DNA from: Xanthostigma xanthostigma
Taxonomy: Eukaryota; Arthropoda; Insecta; Raphidioptera; Raphidiidae
Reading direction: 5' to 3'
Assembly (NCBI GenBank): GCA_963575645.1
Contig: OY754470.1
Location: forward strand, 9,370,501-9,434,500
Length of the DNA stretch: 64,000 nucleotides
The translations under genes and the position numbers were made by a program. Shown here piece by piece: positions 46,674 to 58,417 of this stretch. Positions within the stretch are counted from its first letter, which is position 1, and each line of letters starts with the position of its first letter. Under the pieces are notes generated by a model that was not told where the DNA came from, did not search any database, and saw only the letters and a program-made list of their open reading frames with translations.

Positions 46674-46687
46674 ATAAAAATGTAATA

Positions 46688-47137
46688 CCTAGTGCCTACT
46701 ACATTTGATATAATACGCGTACAAAATGGTTTGCGGTGTAAACTAGACCAGTTTCTATAGTGCTCCAGTACAAATGGCCATACGACTCAACTCGGTATCC
46801 AATTTATACGTCATTCAATTTAGGAATGTACTATAATGTTAATTAAACATGATAATTCAGTTATTACACGCCATAGAGAGCCCCAGCATGCGCCGAGACC
46901 ACATCGAGAATTTGCCAACTAAGGTGCAGGGACAGACAACACTTACTTTTAGGGGTGTACAACACAGATCGCAGCTGCATCTTGTTCAGAAATCAGAATA
47001 TATTTTTTTTTTTTGTATCGGTGTTCAACGCAATTCAACAATATTCAAAATTCCACAGTTTATAGGGCAAACAGATATCACAGTTACATGCCGCTAATTA
47101 TTCAATTCTATTTTTGGATTGAAACATCTACTAGCAC
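46688..47137. other. No gene recognised
   Basis: The open frame at 46849-47097 has no domain. Confidence 0.45.
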
Positions 47138-47405
47138 GTTTGGTTGGGAGTAAAACCGTGCAATTGCCAAGACACTTTTATGGGAGGACGTTACGTATAC
47201 TTTCATTAAATACCGAGCATAGGAATAAAATCGCAATCGACCTGTTAGGGTCTTTCGTCTTTTTTAAAGTCGTTAGAGCTCGTTCGTTCTGATTGGCTAA
47301 CGCCATAAATAAAGACATAAAACTTTTGATAAAGGGATATCTACTCCATGCTAATATATATTGTCGGAATAACCAAAGAATTACTTCGAAAAAAGAGATG
47401 CAATT
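47138..47405. repeat. Two dispersed-repeat fragments
   Basis: 47138-47215 matches 15808-15890 (GAGTAAAACCGTGCAATTG). 47213-47405 matches 20786-21070 (GAGCATAGGAATAAAATCGC, AATCGA) without the MITE that splits that copy. Confidence 0.55.
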
Positions 47406-47409
47406 CTTG

Positions 47410-47792
47410 TGTCACAATTTTGGCAGCGCTAATCTTCGAAACCACTGAACCGATTTTAATGAAATTGTGTGTTACTTAATGTAACTTACGCTATAGGATA
47501 GTTTTTATTAAATATTTTGCACAAAATTAAGGCATTTTCTCGAAAAAACTGTTTTAGTGACATGTCACGACATCTGATAGAATTTACTCAAAGCTATTAG
47601 TCCAGAAGCATACAAAAAAAAATGTTTTAGTACCAAGTAGCGACATCTGTTAGAACTCGCTCAAAGCTATTCGTTCAGAAGCAAATCTGGTAGATTTTGC
47701 TCAAAGCTATTAATTCAGACGCCGGGCCGCAACGAAATACATTCTACAGAACTATATATCTATCGCACTCGGATGAAACCGGGACAGAGCCT
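47410..47792 (+). mobile_element. Helitron, family 4, both ends clipped
   Basis: Collinear with 13373-13787 from GCGCTAATCTTCGAAACCAC to the hairpin (CACTCGGATGAAACCGGGAC). The CTAG end is missing; sequence changes at AGAGCC directly into a family 1 Helitron. Confidence 0.75.
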
Positions 47793-48540
47793 AAAGCTGA
47801 AGAGTTTGTTTGTTTGTTTGGTTCAACGCGCTAATCTCAGGAACTACTGATTCAAATTGAAAAAAAAAATTTTTTTTTGTTGGATAGCCCATTTATCGAG
47901 GAAGGCTATAGGCTATATAATATCACGCTACGACAAATAAGAACGGAGCATCAATGAAAAATGTTGCAAAATGTATCTCAAAAATAAGCTTCTATTCAGG
48001 TGAAATCCCGTAACTAAATATACCAATATTAGCGTTGCACATTCAGAAGCCCGGTTGGCTCAGTGGGTAAAGCATGCGACTGTTAATATCCGGGTCGTGG
48101 GTTCGTGCCCCACGTTGGGCGAATATATTTTTATTTGTTTTTTTATTTTAATTTTCTACATTGCTTTCTTCTAAGGCTTACTTTTAAGTTTATTTTAATT
48201 TTATTTACGACTAATTAAAATTAAATAAATCTAATTAATAGCTCATTTGAAAACTGTTACAGTACTATATAAAAATAATTTTCCTACAGTGTTTTCAATT
48301 AAATACCTATTTATTATATTTTATTAATTACAGTAATTAGTGATTTAAAAGAAAATTACTTACTTAAAAAAAGTATAAATACTGCTTTTTGTCGACAAAA
48401 ACTTTTGAACGGTAACTCCGATCATCATGAAATTTGGACACAACATTCATCTCGGTAAACTAAGATGAATGCGCGTACCAATGTCCCTCCCTTCCCCATT
48501 CGTTCTTTTGCACTCGGATGAAACCGGGCGGGACCGCTAG
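47793..48540 (+). mobile_element. Helitron, family 1, with tRNA insert
   Basis: Begins at TAAAGCTGAAGAGTTTGTTT (first ~17 bases lost), ends GAAACCGGGCGGGACCGCTA plus G before T. Carries an insert of about 400 bp relative to 26856-27207, holding a tRNA-Lys-like unit. Confidence 0.8.
48049..48121 (+). pseudogene. tRNA-Lys-like unit in Helitron (anticodon GTT)
   Basis: GCCCGGTTGGCTCAGTGGGT ... GTTGGGC: the 7-bp acceptor pairs with wobbles, B box GGTTCGTGCCC, T arm intact. The anticodon stem is broken (TGCGA/TATCC) and the loop reads CTGTTAA, so the body is tRNA-Lys-like but the anticodon is GTT. T-runs follow downstream, as after pol III genes. Probably not functional. Confidence 0.7.
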
Positions 48541-49317
48541 TTATTATTATCTATATATATGTAGAGCTGTGAGAACAGCAATGTCTGGAAATGGAATTCA
48601 CTACGGAATAGTGTCTAGTGTATTAGACGCAGTGTCCCCCACCGTACACATTATAACACGGTGAGCAGGTAATTGAGCTTCAATTACTGTCATTTCACTT
48701 TAACAACCCGAGTCATATCTCCCGGCTATTACATCTAATGGGGCATAGGGCAGTGTACATGTACAGCGCCTCTATAGGACACTCAACTTACTTTTGTTAT
48801 ATTGATCAATTGTCCTATCCATGTCAACATTTCATAGGCAGTCAACTTTAATTCGTGACAAAATGCGGATCACCAACAACACACAGTGGGCCAAATTTTT
48901 GAAAAAGTAGACGGTTTCAAATATTGTAGTAAAATTTGATTATGGCCCAAATGATCAATTATAGGGGAGAGGGTTCTGGGAAAAATCACAACTTCCTTCA
49001 AAGCTAAAATATCTTTTAGTAAATATTCAATGTATTAAAATTCAGCTATGTTTTTCCGCGAGTTTAAATCGAAATTCTAGTAACTAAATTAAACGTAACG
49101 TCACGGCATCACAGCGTCGAGTGTCATGACATTTGCATGTTTTTAGTCCTATCCAAACGCGCCAGTAAAAAAAATGACTACACCGAAATCTAGGGGGGGA
49201 CTCAAGCCCTCTCCTTTACCTTACATATGGGCTCCACCGAATCAATAGTTTTCAGATAAAGCTATAACATATCTGATAGTATATATTACATATCGTGTCC
49301 ATCGAGATAATCTATAG
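48541..49317. other. No gene recognised
   Basis: Nothing recognised between the two Helitrons. Confidence 0.5.
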
Positions 49318-50047
49318 TCTATACTTATATATAAAGCTGAAGAGTTTGTTTGTTTGGTTGAACGCGCTAATCTCAGAAACTACTGGTTCGAATTGAAAAA
49401 AAAAATTTTTGTTGGATAGCCCATTTATCGAGGAAGGCTATAGGCTATATAATATCACGCTGCGACCAATTAGAGCGGAGCATCAATGAAAAATGTTCCT
49501 AGATGTATCTCAAAATTTGTCCGTCCGACAAATATTATCAGGTGAAATGCCCTAACTAAATATTGCAATATTAGCGCCTCACTTAAACAAGCCCGGATAG
49601 CGCAGTCGATAGAGCATGAGACTCTTAATACCAGGGTCGTGGGTTCAAGCCCCACGTCGGCGGAATATATTTTTATTTTTTTTTTATTTTCTACATTGCT
49701 TTCTTCTAAGGCTTACACATCAATTTTTTAAAATTTTATTACGACTAATTAAAATTAAATAAATCTAATTAATAGCTCATTTGAAAACTGTTACAACTAT
49801 AGACACCTATATAAAAATAATTTTCCTACAGTGTTTTCAATTAAATATTTATTATATTAAAAGACTTTATTACTTAAAAAAGTATAAATACTGATTTTTA
49901 ACGACAAAAACTTTTGAACGGTAACTCCGATCATTATGAAGTTTGGACACAACATTCATTTCGGTAAACTAAGATGAATGTGCGTACTCATCCCTTTCTT
50001 CCCCATTCGTTCTTTTGCACCCGGGTGAAACCGGGCGGGACCGCTAG
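49318..50047 (+). mobile_element. Helitron, family 1, with tRNA insert, complete
   Basis: Starts TCTATACTTATATATAAAGC; ends CACCCGGGTGAAACCGGGCG plus GGACCG, CTAG before T. The insert at 49533-49901 is bounded by CGACAAA on both sides (49526-49532, 49902-49908), a 7-bp direct repeat of Helitron sequence. Confidence 0.85.
49591..49663 (+). pseudogene. tRNA-Lys(CTT)-like unit in Helitron
   Basis: GCCCGGATAGCGCAGTCGAT, AGAGCATGAGA, loop CTCTTAA (anticodon CTT), B box GGTTCAAGCCC, intact T arm. Differences: anticodon 3' strand TACCA instead of TCTCA, and acceptor GCCCGGA against GTCGGCG mispairs. Closest of the three to a real tRNA-Lys. Confidence 0.75.
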
Positions 50048-50059
50048 TAATTAATAAAA

Positions 50060-50635
50060 AAAGTCTAAATCTATAGACGAAACGTTGTACATTAATAAAT
50101 CTAATTTACTGTCCACAATCTTGCGATTATTCTTATTAATATCTGGTAGTGAAGAAATTATTCTTTTTGATCACATTTTTTTTAATGTATCGCAACTAGT
50201 CTAGACATAGGATTTCATTGTTGTTATAGATGCTACACTGTCTAGTGTCTACTATAGTTTTCAATACTTGAAACTGGGAACAAAAGTAATAAGGTAAAAC
50301 TTACTCTTGTGATACGCCAGTGACTCTTAGGTAATAAGGTGTAAGAGTAAGAGATGATAAGTAAAATTCAAGTGTACCTAATTAAGAGAAGAAGCTAATG
50401 AATACCTACTTTACATTAATTATGTCATACACATGTAAGTTAAGCGTATTCCGAACCACTATTCATTATGACATCTGAATACCTACAGCTTTTATATATT
50501 AAAAACGTTAATTAGTATACTAGAGAATGCAACCTGACGTTCTCTATTATAGACATGTACGGATACTTCAAAGTACCTATATTTTCTGTAAACATTTTCA
50601 GATAGCTAATATTGTAAAGAAGTAGTTTGGATGTA
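50060..50635. other. No gene; lone GAAACGT module
   Basis: 50057-50085 reads GTCTAAATCTATAGAC (5-bp stem) then GAAACGTTG, the right half of a module just after the Helitron end. The rest is unrecognised. Confidence 0.45.
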
Positions 50636-50841
50636 GGAGTTAATCTCCGAAACTACTCATCCGATTATAAAATTTTTTTCACCAATATTTAGAATGGACC
50701 TTCAGGATGGACATAGACTGTATATTAACGCGTTAAAATAAAAGCGCTTTTCGTGGAGACCGATTTTCCAACGTGAGTCGACGAAAAAACGATGCAAATC
50801 TACAAATTCGGACGAAGCAGGACCGGGTTTGCTAGAGTACC
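50636..50841 (+). mobile_element. Helitron-like element, family 3
   Basis: Matches 4281-4490 and ends TTCGGACGAAGCAGGACCGG, GTTTG, CTAG. A weak hairpin precedes the end. Candidate 5' end not found. Confidence 0.5.
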
Positions 50842-51099
50842 TAAATAAAGAAAAACAACTGTGTACACCGTGGACACAACGGGGAAGTAAAATTCCAATC
50901 CCGCAATGAATACTATTTTTTCATACAGAGGGCCAGTGCTAGTTTTTTGCCGCCCTGTTAGTTTATTAATTCTCCAGAGACAATAAAAACATTGTATGGA
51001 TTTGTCAAATACAAAAAATCAAATATAAAAATACATCAAATTTCTAACGTAAGTATTTAAAAGTTATAATAAAAAATTATTTTGAATATTCCTGTATAT

Positions 51100-51775
51100 T
51101 GTAAAAACATCCATCTATTAAAAACTTTTTTAAGTGTTTTTTAAAAATTTCTAAACTGTCAATACTTTTTAAGGAAAGCGGAAGATTATTGAAAAACCTA
51201 GAACCTGCGCACACAGGAGTTCTACTATATGTTGTCGAATTAAATTTATAGTTCCTTAATTCTGCACACTGTCGAGTTCCGTAGTCATGTATGGTAGAAT
51301 TAGCAGCATAAAGTTGGTTTTTGTATTTAAAAACGTTTAGTAATAGTTTATATAAATATATGGATGGTAAGTGTCATAATATTATATTTTTTGAAAATTT
51401 CACGACACGATTCACGGAATTTAACATTAAAAATCAAGCGCAATATTCTTTTCTGTAAAATAAATATGCGATTTACGTTAACAGACTGACCCCACAATGA
51501 TACATTATAGCTAAGGTGACAGTATACTAGTGCGTAGTACATGGACACTAACTGTTCCACATTTAAAAAAGATTTAACATTTTTTATGGCAAAATAAGCA
51601 CTGTTCAGTTTATTACAAATTTTGTCTATGTGTAGATGCCATGTTAATTTGTCGTCCATTACACATCCTAGAAAATTGCATGAATTTGATAGATGAATAC
51701 TAACAGAATCTATTTTCAGATTTAGCTTAGGCGTAAGTCTACGTTTGTGGAAGTAAATACAATTATATAAGAGCT
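51100..51775 (-). pseudogene. LINE reverse transcriptase C-terminal region
   Basis: On the minus strand from about 51775: LYNCIYFHKRRLTPKLNLKI, ..., CVMDDKLTWHLHIDKICNKL, NSAYFAIKNV, ALVYCHLSYNVSLWGQSVNV, NRIFILQKRILRLIF. After a frameshift near 51355 it continues YKNQLYAANSTIHDYGTRQC, AGSRFFNNLPLSLKSID. This is the thumb and tail of a Jockey/CR1-like ORF2. The catalytic fingers-palm is absent. 5'-truncated and frameshifted. Confidence 0.85.
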
Positions 51776-52183
51776 ATTATACAACAAAGACAAAAAACGC
51801 ATTATTCATTTTAGCTTAGAATTATATATGTATCAAAAAATAAAACTAAAATCATTCTAATACATAAAAAAGATATACACTATATCACCCTACCGACCTC
51901 GGCGGGCCATGGCCTATCGGGAAAACTTCCAAAATCCCTGTGGATCCATCCGCCCCTGAATAGGACAGTTTTGTCCGCTCCTTCACAGGAACCAAACTGT
52001 ATACATAATACAGGGACAAACATTTGACATTTTAACCTCTTGACCTTACGCGTAGGTTCGCTATAGGTCAGTCACCGCAGTGAATCTCGACTATTTATCG
52101 TCTGAACTGTTGTATTTGTTCATTCCAGAATATCTTTTCTATTCGTTTTTCAACAAGCTCTGCAACTTGAGAACTAAGGGCAC

Positions 52184-53169
52184 TTGTTAACGACCGTTCT
52201 AGTCAACGGGTAACGGGCCGACGCGAAACGGTTGCACACGATCCGCTAATATAAAGTGAGCGCGTCCGTTGTTATCGATATCGGTTCTATATTTGAGCGA
52301 AGAAGTGCAAGTGCTTGTTTATTTTTGTAATTTTCTAAAGTCTTGTCCCAACACTGGCCTATTATGAACAAGGCTAATTAATAAATCCATATCAATTTTA
52401 AACTCCATATTCACACTGAGCAGAACAAGGTAGGTAGGTATAGGTAAAAACGTGCGCGCACATCTGTCGTCGTCAACAGACATCTATGAAATGACGTGAT
52501 CCACTGGATCTGACCGACCGCTTTTTTTTAAATTGAAGTTACTTGTAATTAACTCATTTTTTTTATAAATAACCATTATAAGTATATTCTTGAAGCTGAC
52601 TCTTTAAGCTTTCAAAAACTCTAACACGTATGATTATCATAATTAGAAGACCAGTTACAGTCATCTGAAAATTACTGAATTTCTGACTACGGACGAATTG
52701 TGTATAATCATTTTTTATGTACATGATTTTTTGGAAGTCTTTTATAGAGTTTTTGAAAGCTTAAAGAGTCAGCTTCAAAAATACATAATAGTTAGGTATT
52801 TGTAAAAAAATGAGTTAATTACAATAACTTCAATTAAAAAACTCATTTTTTTCCATGTTAATTAAATGGGAAACTAAAATTAAAATAGCTAATTAATAAA
52901 TCCATATCCATATCAATTTTAAACTCCATATTCACAATGAGCAGAACAAGATAGGTAGGTCTAGGTAAAAACGTGTGCGCACATTTGTCGTCGTCAATAG
53001 ACTTCTATGAAATTACGTGGTCCCCTGCATCGGACCGACCGCCGTCGCGCCGAGGGGCAACGTGCGTTGAGTTTTGTTGCAACGGTTACATGCCCGTCGC
53101 GTCAAACATCCACACTAACCTATTGAACACTGCGCGTCAAAAAAATCCGTTATCCGTTGTCGTTAACAA
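52184..53169. mobile_element. TTGTTAACGAC element, copy 1
   Basis: Ends TTGTTAACGAC and GTCGTTAACAA are inverted; AACGGGTAACGG near the left has the counterpart CCGTTATCC near the right. The segment GCTAATTAATAAATCC to GACCGACCGC occurs twice (52368-52520 and 52888-53043) on either side of a nested 365-bp element. Copy 2 is at 59457-60186. Confidence 0.6.
52524..52889. mobile_element. Nested inverted-repeat element, copy 1
   Basis: Arms GAAGCTGACTCTTTAAGCTT and AAGCTTAAAGAGTCAGCTTC, TTAATTACAA/TTGTAATTAA outside. The left flank is GACCGCTT but the right flank is not, unlike copy 2. Confidence 0.65.
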
Positions 53170-53629
53170 GAGGCCTAACGACACCTCTGAAAGCAAAACT
53201 TTAGACACGTCAGTTTAAAGGTAAATGTAGTCCGCGGAAAATTTCAAACAAAACAAAACAAAATAAAAAAAAACGTTGGAAATTAAAGGCGCCTTCATTT
53301 ACATTATTTCAATAAACGTGTAAAAAGAATGAAAGGGGGAGATGGAAATCTTAAATGAAAAAAGACTTGAATTGCGTGGGCCGTAGTTACCTACAGTGTC
53401 TACAATATAAGGTGTAAATGCTCAAACAAAAAGAGTGAAAACTGAAGAGGGACGACACCGGTGTCGCGATGCGGTGGCGGAATGGTGTGGGTGGATAAAG
53501 AGGAATGCTTCTGCTGCGGCAGCAGTTGTCAGTAAACGAAGTACATCTGATATAACGTATAGTTCATATGGATGCGGAGAACAGATTTGTAGAATTATAG
53601 ACGCTGAACAGTCAGAGTAACATCTAACT
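53170..53629. other. No gene recognised
   Basis: The frame at 53435-53620 is Ala/Arg-rich and has no domain. Confidence 0.4.
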
Positions 53630-53700
53630 AGCGTAACATTGGTAAAACTTATTTATGATCCTCAACCAAAACCTTCCTTCATCGTAACATTCTACTTTAT
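53630..53700. repeat. Single-arm fragment of family F
   Basis: AACTAGCGTAACATTGGTAA, AACTTATTTATGATCCTCAA, CCAAAACCTTCCTTCATCGT: the outer arm of 27736-28100 without its module. Confidence 0.7.
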
Positions 53701-53847
53701 ACTGAAGACATAACGTTTAAGTATCAAAAACACTTAATGGCCGTTAAAAGGATGAAAAAATGAACAAATACTCAAAGGTCTAATACTAAATCGTTTAGCA
53801 AACTTCAATACATAAAAAATACATCGTAAAAAAATAAAAATATTATA

Positions 53848-53919
53848 TGGCACATGGTGGTATCGAACCTGCGACCTTCACCTTATTAGCACGACGCTCT
53901 AACCAACTGAGCTACGACC
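53848..53919 (-). pseudogene. tRNA-Ile(AAT)-like pseudogene
   Basis: On the minus strand GGTCGTAGCTCAGTTGGTTA, GAGCGTCGTGCTAATAAGGT, GAAGGTCGCAGGTTCGATAC. D arm and A box are good, the loop gives anticodon AAT. The T stem (GCAGG/CCACC) and acceptor (GGTCGTA/ATGTGCC) mispair, so not a functional tRNA; a pseudogene or SINE head. Confidence 0.7.
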
Positions 53920-55895
53920 GACGATTGCCAGGTGTTTTATGACGGTAAATACGTAAGAATGTATTCTATTAATTTATTATTTTTTTAAGCTATTGCATAG
54001 CTTCTATCGCGGGCTTTGAGCGCGGCGACCGAATCAAGAAATTCCGTAACGAAAAAAAAACCTAACACCCCCCACTCCGACCGGCACAGCGGTGCGGCGT
54101 TGACAGCCGTGCATCGTCTAACGTCGTTTCAGTTCGGCAGACTTCGGCACGGTGTTTGTGTGCTCATAACTGCATAACTGCTCATAACTGATTCTATCTT
54201 TATTTGTGTATAAATGAATTTATATATAATACTGCTATAAAAATAACCTAAATTATTTAGGTTATGTGCAGAGAAAGTATATATGATATTATATCTATAT
54301 AAATGTACATCGCACGAAATTCTATGATCAAACTCTTAATATCGTTCTTTTTGTTCAAATTTTTTGAATGAATAATTGTTTTGGTGTGTAATTACACTAT
54401 TTATACCTTATTATTTATACCTAGCTATTTTCGTTTTATAGAGAAGAAAAACTTAAAGACCTAAAAAGAATATGCAATAGCTTTACCGCGGCAGTCCTCG
54501 AGTGCCACACGTATTTTTTTATATCTTTTATTATTTTCTTCTTTATTTAAGTATTTTCTCGTATTGTCATCTAATTCTGAGTTATGTTAAAAATTTCAAA
54601 TGTCTATCTCATCAGGAAATTAGTTTAAAATCAATTAAAAAGTTTCGCCCGGCATGCAAGAAAAGCGTCTTAATAAAAAAGCGGTAAAAGAAATAAACAA
54701 TATTAAATGATCAAGTCAATAGATTGAAAAAAAAATAAAATTCTTTGGTTATAATATATTTAACTAGCTTTTACCCGCCCTATAAACAATGTTTTTGTTT
54801 TTATTAATGAGCACTGTGAATTTTTAAAACAAACAAAACATTGTTGTTGGTCTTCTTGAAAAAAATAATTTGTGATTATGCTGTGCGTACAAAATACATA
54901 GACGCGACGCCTCGCATCCAGTTATATTTCTATCAGTGGCGAAGCGGAGGTAGCAATAGAGAGAGCGAGACAGAGAGAACTCCGCCAACTGTGAATTGAC
55001 CCATCGATCCCCTACAACAACAATTCTCTCGTGGCACCTGTTCAACAAGAGCGTTGCCATGGCGACAACATAACATCAATTTGCATAGTAAAATCTTTGT
55101 CGCCGTTAATTGGACCTCGAGGGGGACGCAAACGATTCTTGTGTGTCACACGTAGATATATTTTATTCAGAGCTATTCTGTGTCACGTATGACCGAAACA
55201 TGCGAATATCCTAACATTAAAATAAAATTAATAAAAAAACAAATTTTCGGCATCGTTTTTAAAACAGATAGTAGTGTCCGGCTGCGGTTTCGGCTGCCCA
55301 TCCGGCCGAAACTAGAGCCGAAACCGAAACTACATTCGGGAGGTTTCGCGCTGAAATGCGGTACAGCTGCGAGCGACGAAGTGTCTTTTATGTCTGCGCG
55401 CTCCGCGTTTTTTCAGTTTGAGAGAAAACTTTTTTTTATTTTGATACTTTCGATTGAAGTATTATTTGCATTAAAAATTTATTTAGTTGTTGTATTTGGT
55501 AGGCAGGTACTTATTAATTTTAATTTTATTGTAGTTCGTTAACAAGAGTACCAGACTTAATTTTATTTCCTGTCACACGTTATTGAAATCGCGTAACTAC
55601 AGGGAGTCTACTGTATGTTTGTACGTTATCATTTCAGAATTCTTAGAACTATTGAATATAATTATTGAAAAGAAAAAAATCCCGCAAATGAGTTCTGATA
55701 CAGAATTGGACTGAATAATTGTAGATAACATACATCCGTATGCCAACAATTTCCCCGTGAGATAATACCTGGTTACGAGTCGTACCAACTGATAAAGGTT
55801 AAAATATAAACGCACACTTATATATACAGGATATGCGTGCATACCTTAAATAACGAGCATACAAAATATCGCACGTAGACATACCTCACCTGATA
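53920..55895. other. No gene recognised
   Basis: Includes a GC-richer patch (54000-54150) and the 120-codon frame 55180-55542, whose middle is built on CCGAAACCGAAAC-type repeats. No host-gene evidence. Confidence 0.4.
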
Positions 55896-56478
55896 ATGTT
55901 TATATGGGGCAATGTAAAATATGCAAACAAGGTCTTCATATTGCAGAAAAAGGCTATAAGAATAATAGTCAATGCTACGAGCAGAGAACATTGTAAACCC
56001 CATTTTATAAAATTAAAAATATTGTCCTTTTACTCGCTTGTTTTATACCAACAGCTGATGCATATTCACACGCATCTAAATTCATATATCACGACTGATG
56101 AAGCGCACGATTATGAAACGCGTTTTAAAAATGATATCAAAACACCTCGTCACAGGCTAAAGAAATCGGGTCAATACCTACATGCTATTCGGCAATACAA
56201 TAATTTGCCACCACACATTAAAAATCTGACCGTAACCACTTTCTCGAAAAATATTAAAAAGACTTTATTAGAGAAATGTATTTATTCATTAGAAGAGATT
56301 GTGGAGTGGAATTAATGTAAAATTGAATTATATTTTTTATATTTAATTTGGAACTTAAGTCTAATAATTTTATAATTTTTATGTACATTTTAATGAACTG
56401 ACAATGGCTCTGTAATTTTAGTTTTGTTACGTATAGCTAATAAATCATATTCTATTCTATTCTATTCTATTCTAATAA
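55896..56478 (+). pseudogene. LINE 3' end with ATTCT tail
   Basis: The frame to 56315 encodes FIWGNVKYANKVFILQKKAI, RIIVNATSREHCKPHFIKLK, ..., YNNLPPHIKNL and LLEKCIYSLEEIVEWN, the C-terminal end of a Jockey/CR1-like reverse transcriptase ORF, uninterrupted and with a natural stop. A 3' UTR follows and the element ends in (ATTCT)n at 56446-56474. 5'-truncated at 55.9 kb. Least damaged LINE tail of the window. Confidence 0.85.
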
Positions 56479-56487
56479 GTTAACTTA

Positions 56488-57168
56488 AGGCCGCTACACA
56501 CGAGAATTGTTTCGCCGTTGGAATCATAGCTAGCGCTTGGGTTGGCTGCCAGGATGAAAATAACGTCACTGCCGATCAGCTGAATTTCAAAATAAGAACA
56601 GGCGCTTGTTTCTGTGCTGAATTTTAGCAAGAACCAATCAGAAAACAGTATCTTGTCACGTAGGCGACACGTAAGAGCATAGATTTTTTTTCTGGGGGGT
56701 AAAACAAAAAAAAATCAATATTTTTTAGGTTTTATTAGTATCACATAAAAATACTCACGAAGGAAGGTGTCAAGCAAAATATTAATTCCCAAATCAATTT
56801 TACAAAAAAAATTTCAAGAAGTATTTTTAAATTTTATTTTTTAGCTATGGTATTCGTATTTTTTTCAGTTTTATTTTTTTACTATTATGATCCTGGGGGG
56901 CATTACCCCCTTTACACCCCTATCTACGCCCTTGGCGACACGGGCAAACGTCATAAACAAACATGGCGTCGCTGCAGTGCGTCTTCTGTTCAGACTTTTG
57001 TAAATATTCACCAAAGCCATCTAAAAATCCAACTTCAAAACACGCGCCGTGTGAAGCTAACATATAAAAACCATCACGAAATCCAGCGCCTCAGAACGTT
57101 TGGAACCTAGCAACGAAATCAAAGAACGAATCTAGCGACAAAACCAGCTTCGTGTGCAGCGGTCTTTA
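56488..57168. mobile_element. CACACGAG-TIR element split by a hAT
   Basis: Ends AAGGCCGCTACACACGAG and TTCGTGTGCAGCGGTCTTTA; same family as 22895-23328, from which it differs by many substitutions. A complete hAT-type insertion lies at 56671-56933. Confidence 0.75.
56671..56933. mobile_element. Nested hAT-type MITE with 8-bp TSD
   Basis: Exact 8-bp duplication GGCGACAC at 56663-56670 and 56934-56941. Ends GTAAGAGCATAGAT and ATCTACGCCCTT are imperfect inverted repeats. The target is the GTGGGCGACG-type word of the host element, so the duplication is new. Confidence 0.85.
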
Positions 57169-57397
57169 CAAATGCGTCGTTTAATACGACAGATAAATGT
57201 TAAATAAATACATATGTTTACTTATTAGCAATTTCATTATATTATCGCCTCTTTACCTCCTTCTCTACGTCAGGGGTGAAATTTCTTCAAGTTGTACGGA
57301 ATGTTACAAAATGAAAGAATCAATTCTCAACAAATCAACTCCCTTTTCATACAGGGTTCCGTACAAGACGACGAGACGACTTTTCTGTAACTATATA

Positions 57398-58110
57398 CAG
57401 TGAAAGCTCTCTTAAGCGGACACCTTCGGGACTATTAAAATATGTCCGCCTAAGAGAGGTGTCCGCGTATGGGAAAAATTAAAAAACACATTATTATGTA
57501 TGTACATACATACCTACATACATACTACATAATATGTACATACATATTTTTTATTTACATAATAGGGTAGAATTTTATTGTTTTCTCATATGCATTAATA
57601 CATACGTATGAAATCAAAAAAAACAAACATAAAAAGTGTAACTTAACACAAGTTTCTCTTTATTATAGATTCCAAAATATCAATTTTCTCTTTAAGACTT
57701 AATACACGACGCTTTTCAGACATGTTTGTCTCTATTTCAAAACACAATATGTACATACATGCAAGGACAAATACACGAACTAACCATAAAAATAACGTGT
57801 TCGTTAATGTTTGCAAGGAATCGCACACATACAATGGGGAAGTCCCCAGAACTGATGTTGCTGCGCGCCGCTCGTCGCGCCACGTCGCGCTGGCTAATAG
57901 TGCAACGTGTTGCAACATTTTTAATTTTGTGTCCGTTTAAGAGAGAGTTTTGTACTTAAATATTGCGTCCGCGTCCGCCCAAGAGATAGTCCGCTCAAGA
58001 GAGATCATGTCTTATGGAATTCTCTTGTACTTCATTCCGGACTATCACATAGTGTCCGCCTAACAGAGCTGTCCGCTCATTAGAGGTGTCCGTTATGAGA
58101 GGTTACACTG
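57398..58110. mobile_element. pogo/Tigger element remnant
   Basis: Ends CAGTGAAAGCTCTCTTAAGC and GAGAGGTTACACTG, flanked by TA (57396-57397, 58111-58112). Several internal GTCCGCCTAAGAGAG words. 713 bp with the start of a transposase on the minus strand. Distinct from the TCGATTATCCG pogo MITE at 25.5 kb. Confidence 0.85.
57643..57723 (-). pseudogene. pogo-type transposase, N-terminal stub
   Basis: MSEKRRVLSLKEKIDILESI plus six residues: the first residues of the CENP-B/pogo helix-turn-helix DNA-binding domain (pattern KR..LSLKEKI.I.E). It then stops. No DDE domain and only 27 codons remain, so it is a relic. The larger open frame upstream (to 57918) is not needed to explain it. Confidence 0.75.
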
Positions 58111-58417
58111 TACAATTTTGGTTTCGTTGATTTGTTTTCTGAGAATCGGAACTATTTTTTAGACCCAATTACTTCAGTTTTTTTAAATTTTATTAATTTT
58201 ATTTTTGTCATTTGCTAATTTGACATAATTTAAATTTTCAGGTCCGTGTATTCTAAAAAGTGAAAAATAATAGTGAGGATGTCGTCTTTTAAGTTATTTT
58301 TTACATAAGATAGTTCTTTCTATATTTACTTTCAGATGGATCTAGTTCCACAATTGGGGTAATTATTTTTATTTTAATTTTTTGTTTAGAAACAATTTTG
58401 TGTAAATGTATTATTAT

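Noticed and set aside
49591-49663. Functional tRNA-Lys
   Set aside because: Anticodon-stem and acceptor mismatches, and location inside a Helitron.
53848-53919. Functional tRNA-Ile
   Set aside because: Acceptor and T stems mispair.
55180-55542. 120-codon open frame
   Set aside because: Its core derives from CCGAAACCGAAAC-type repeats; the rest is hydrophobic AT-rich sequence.
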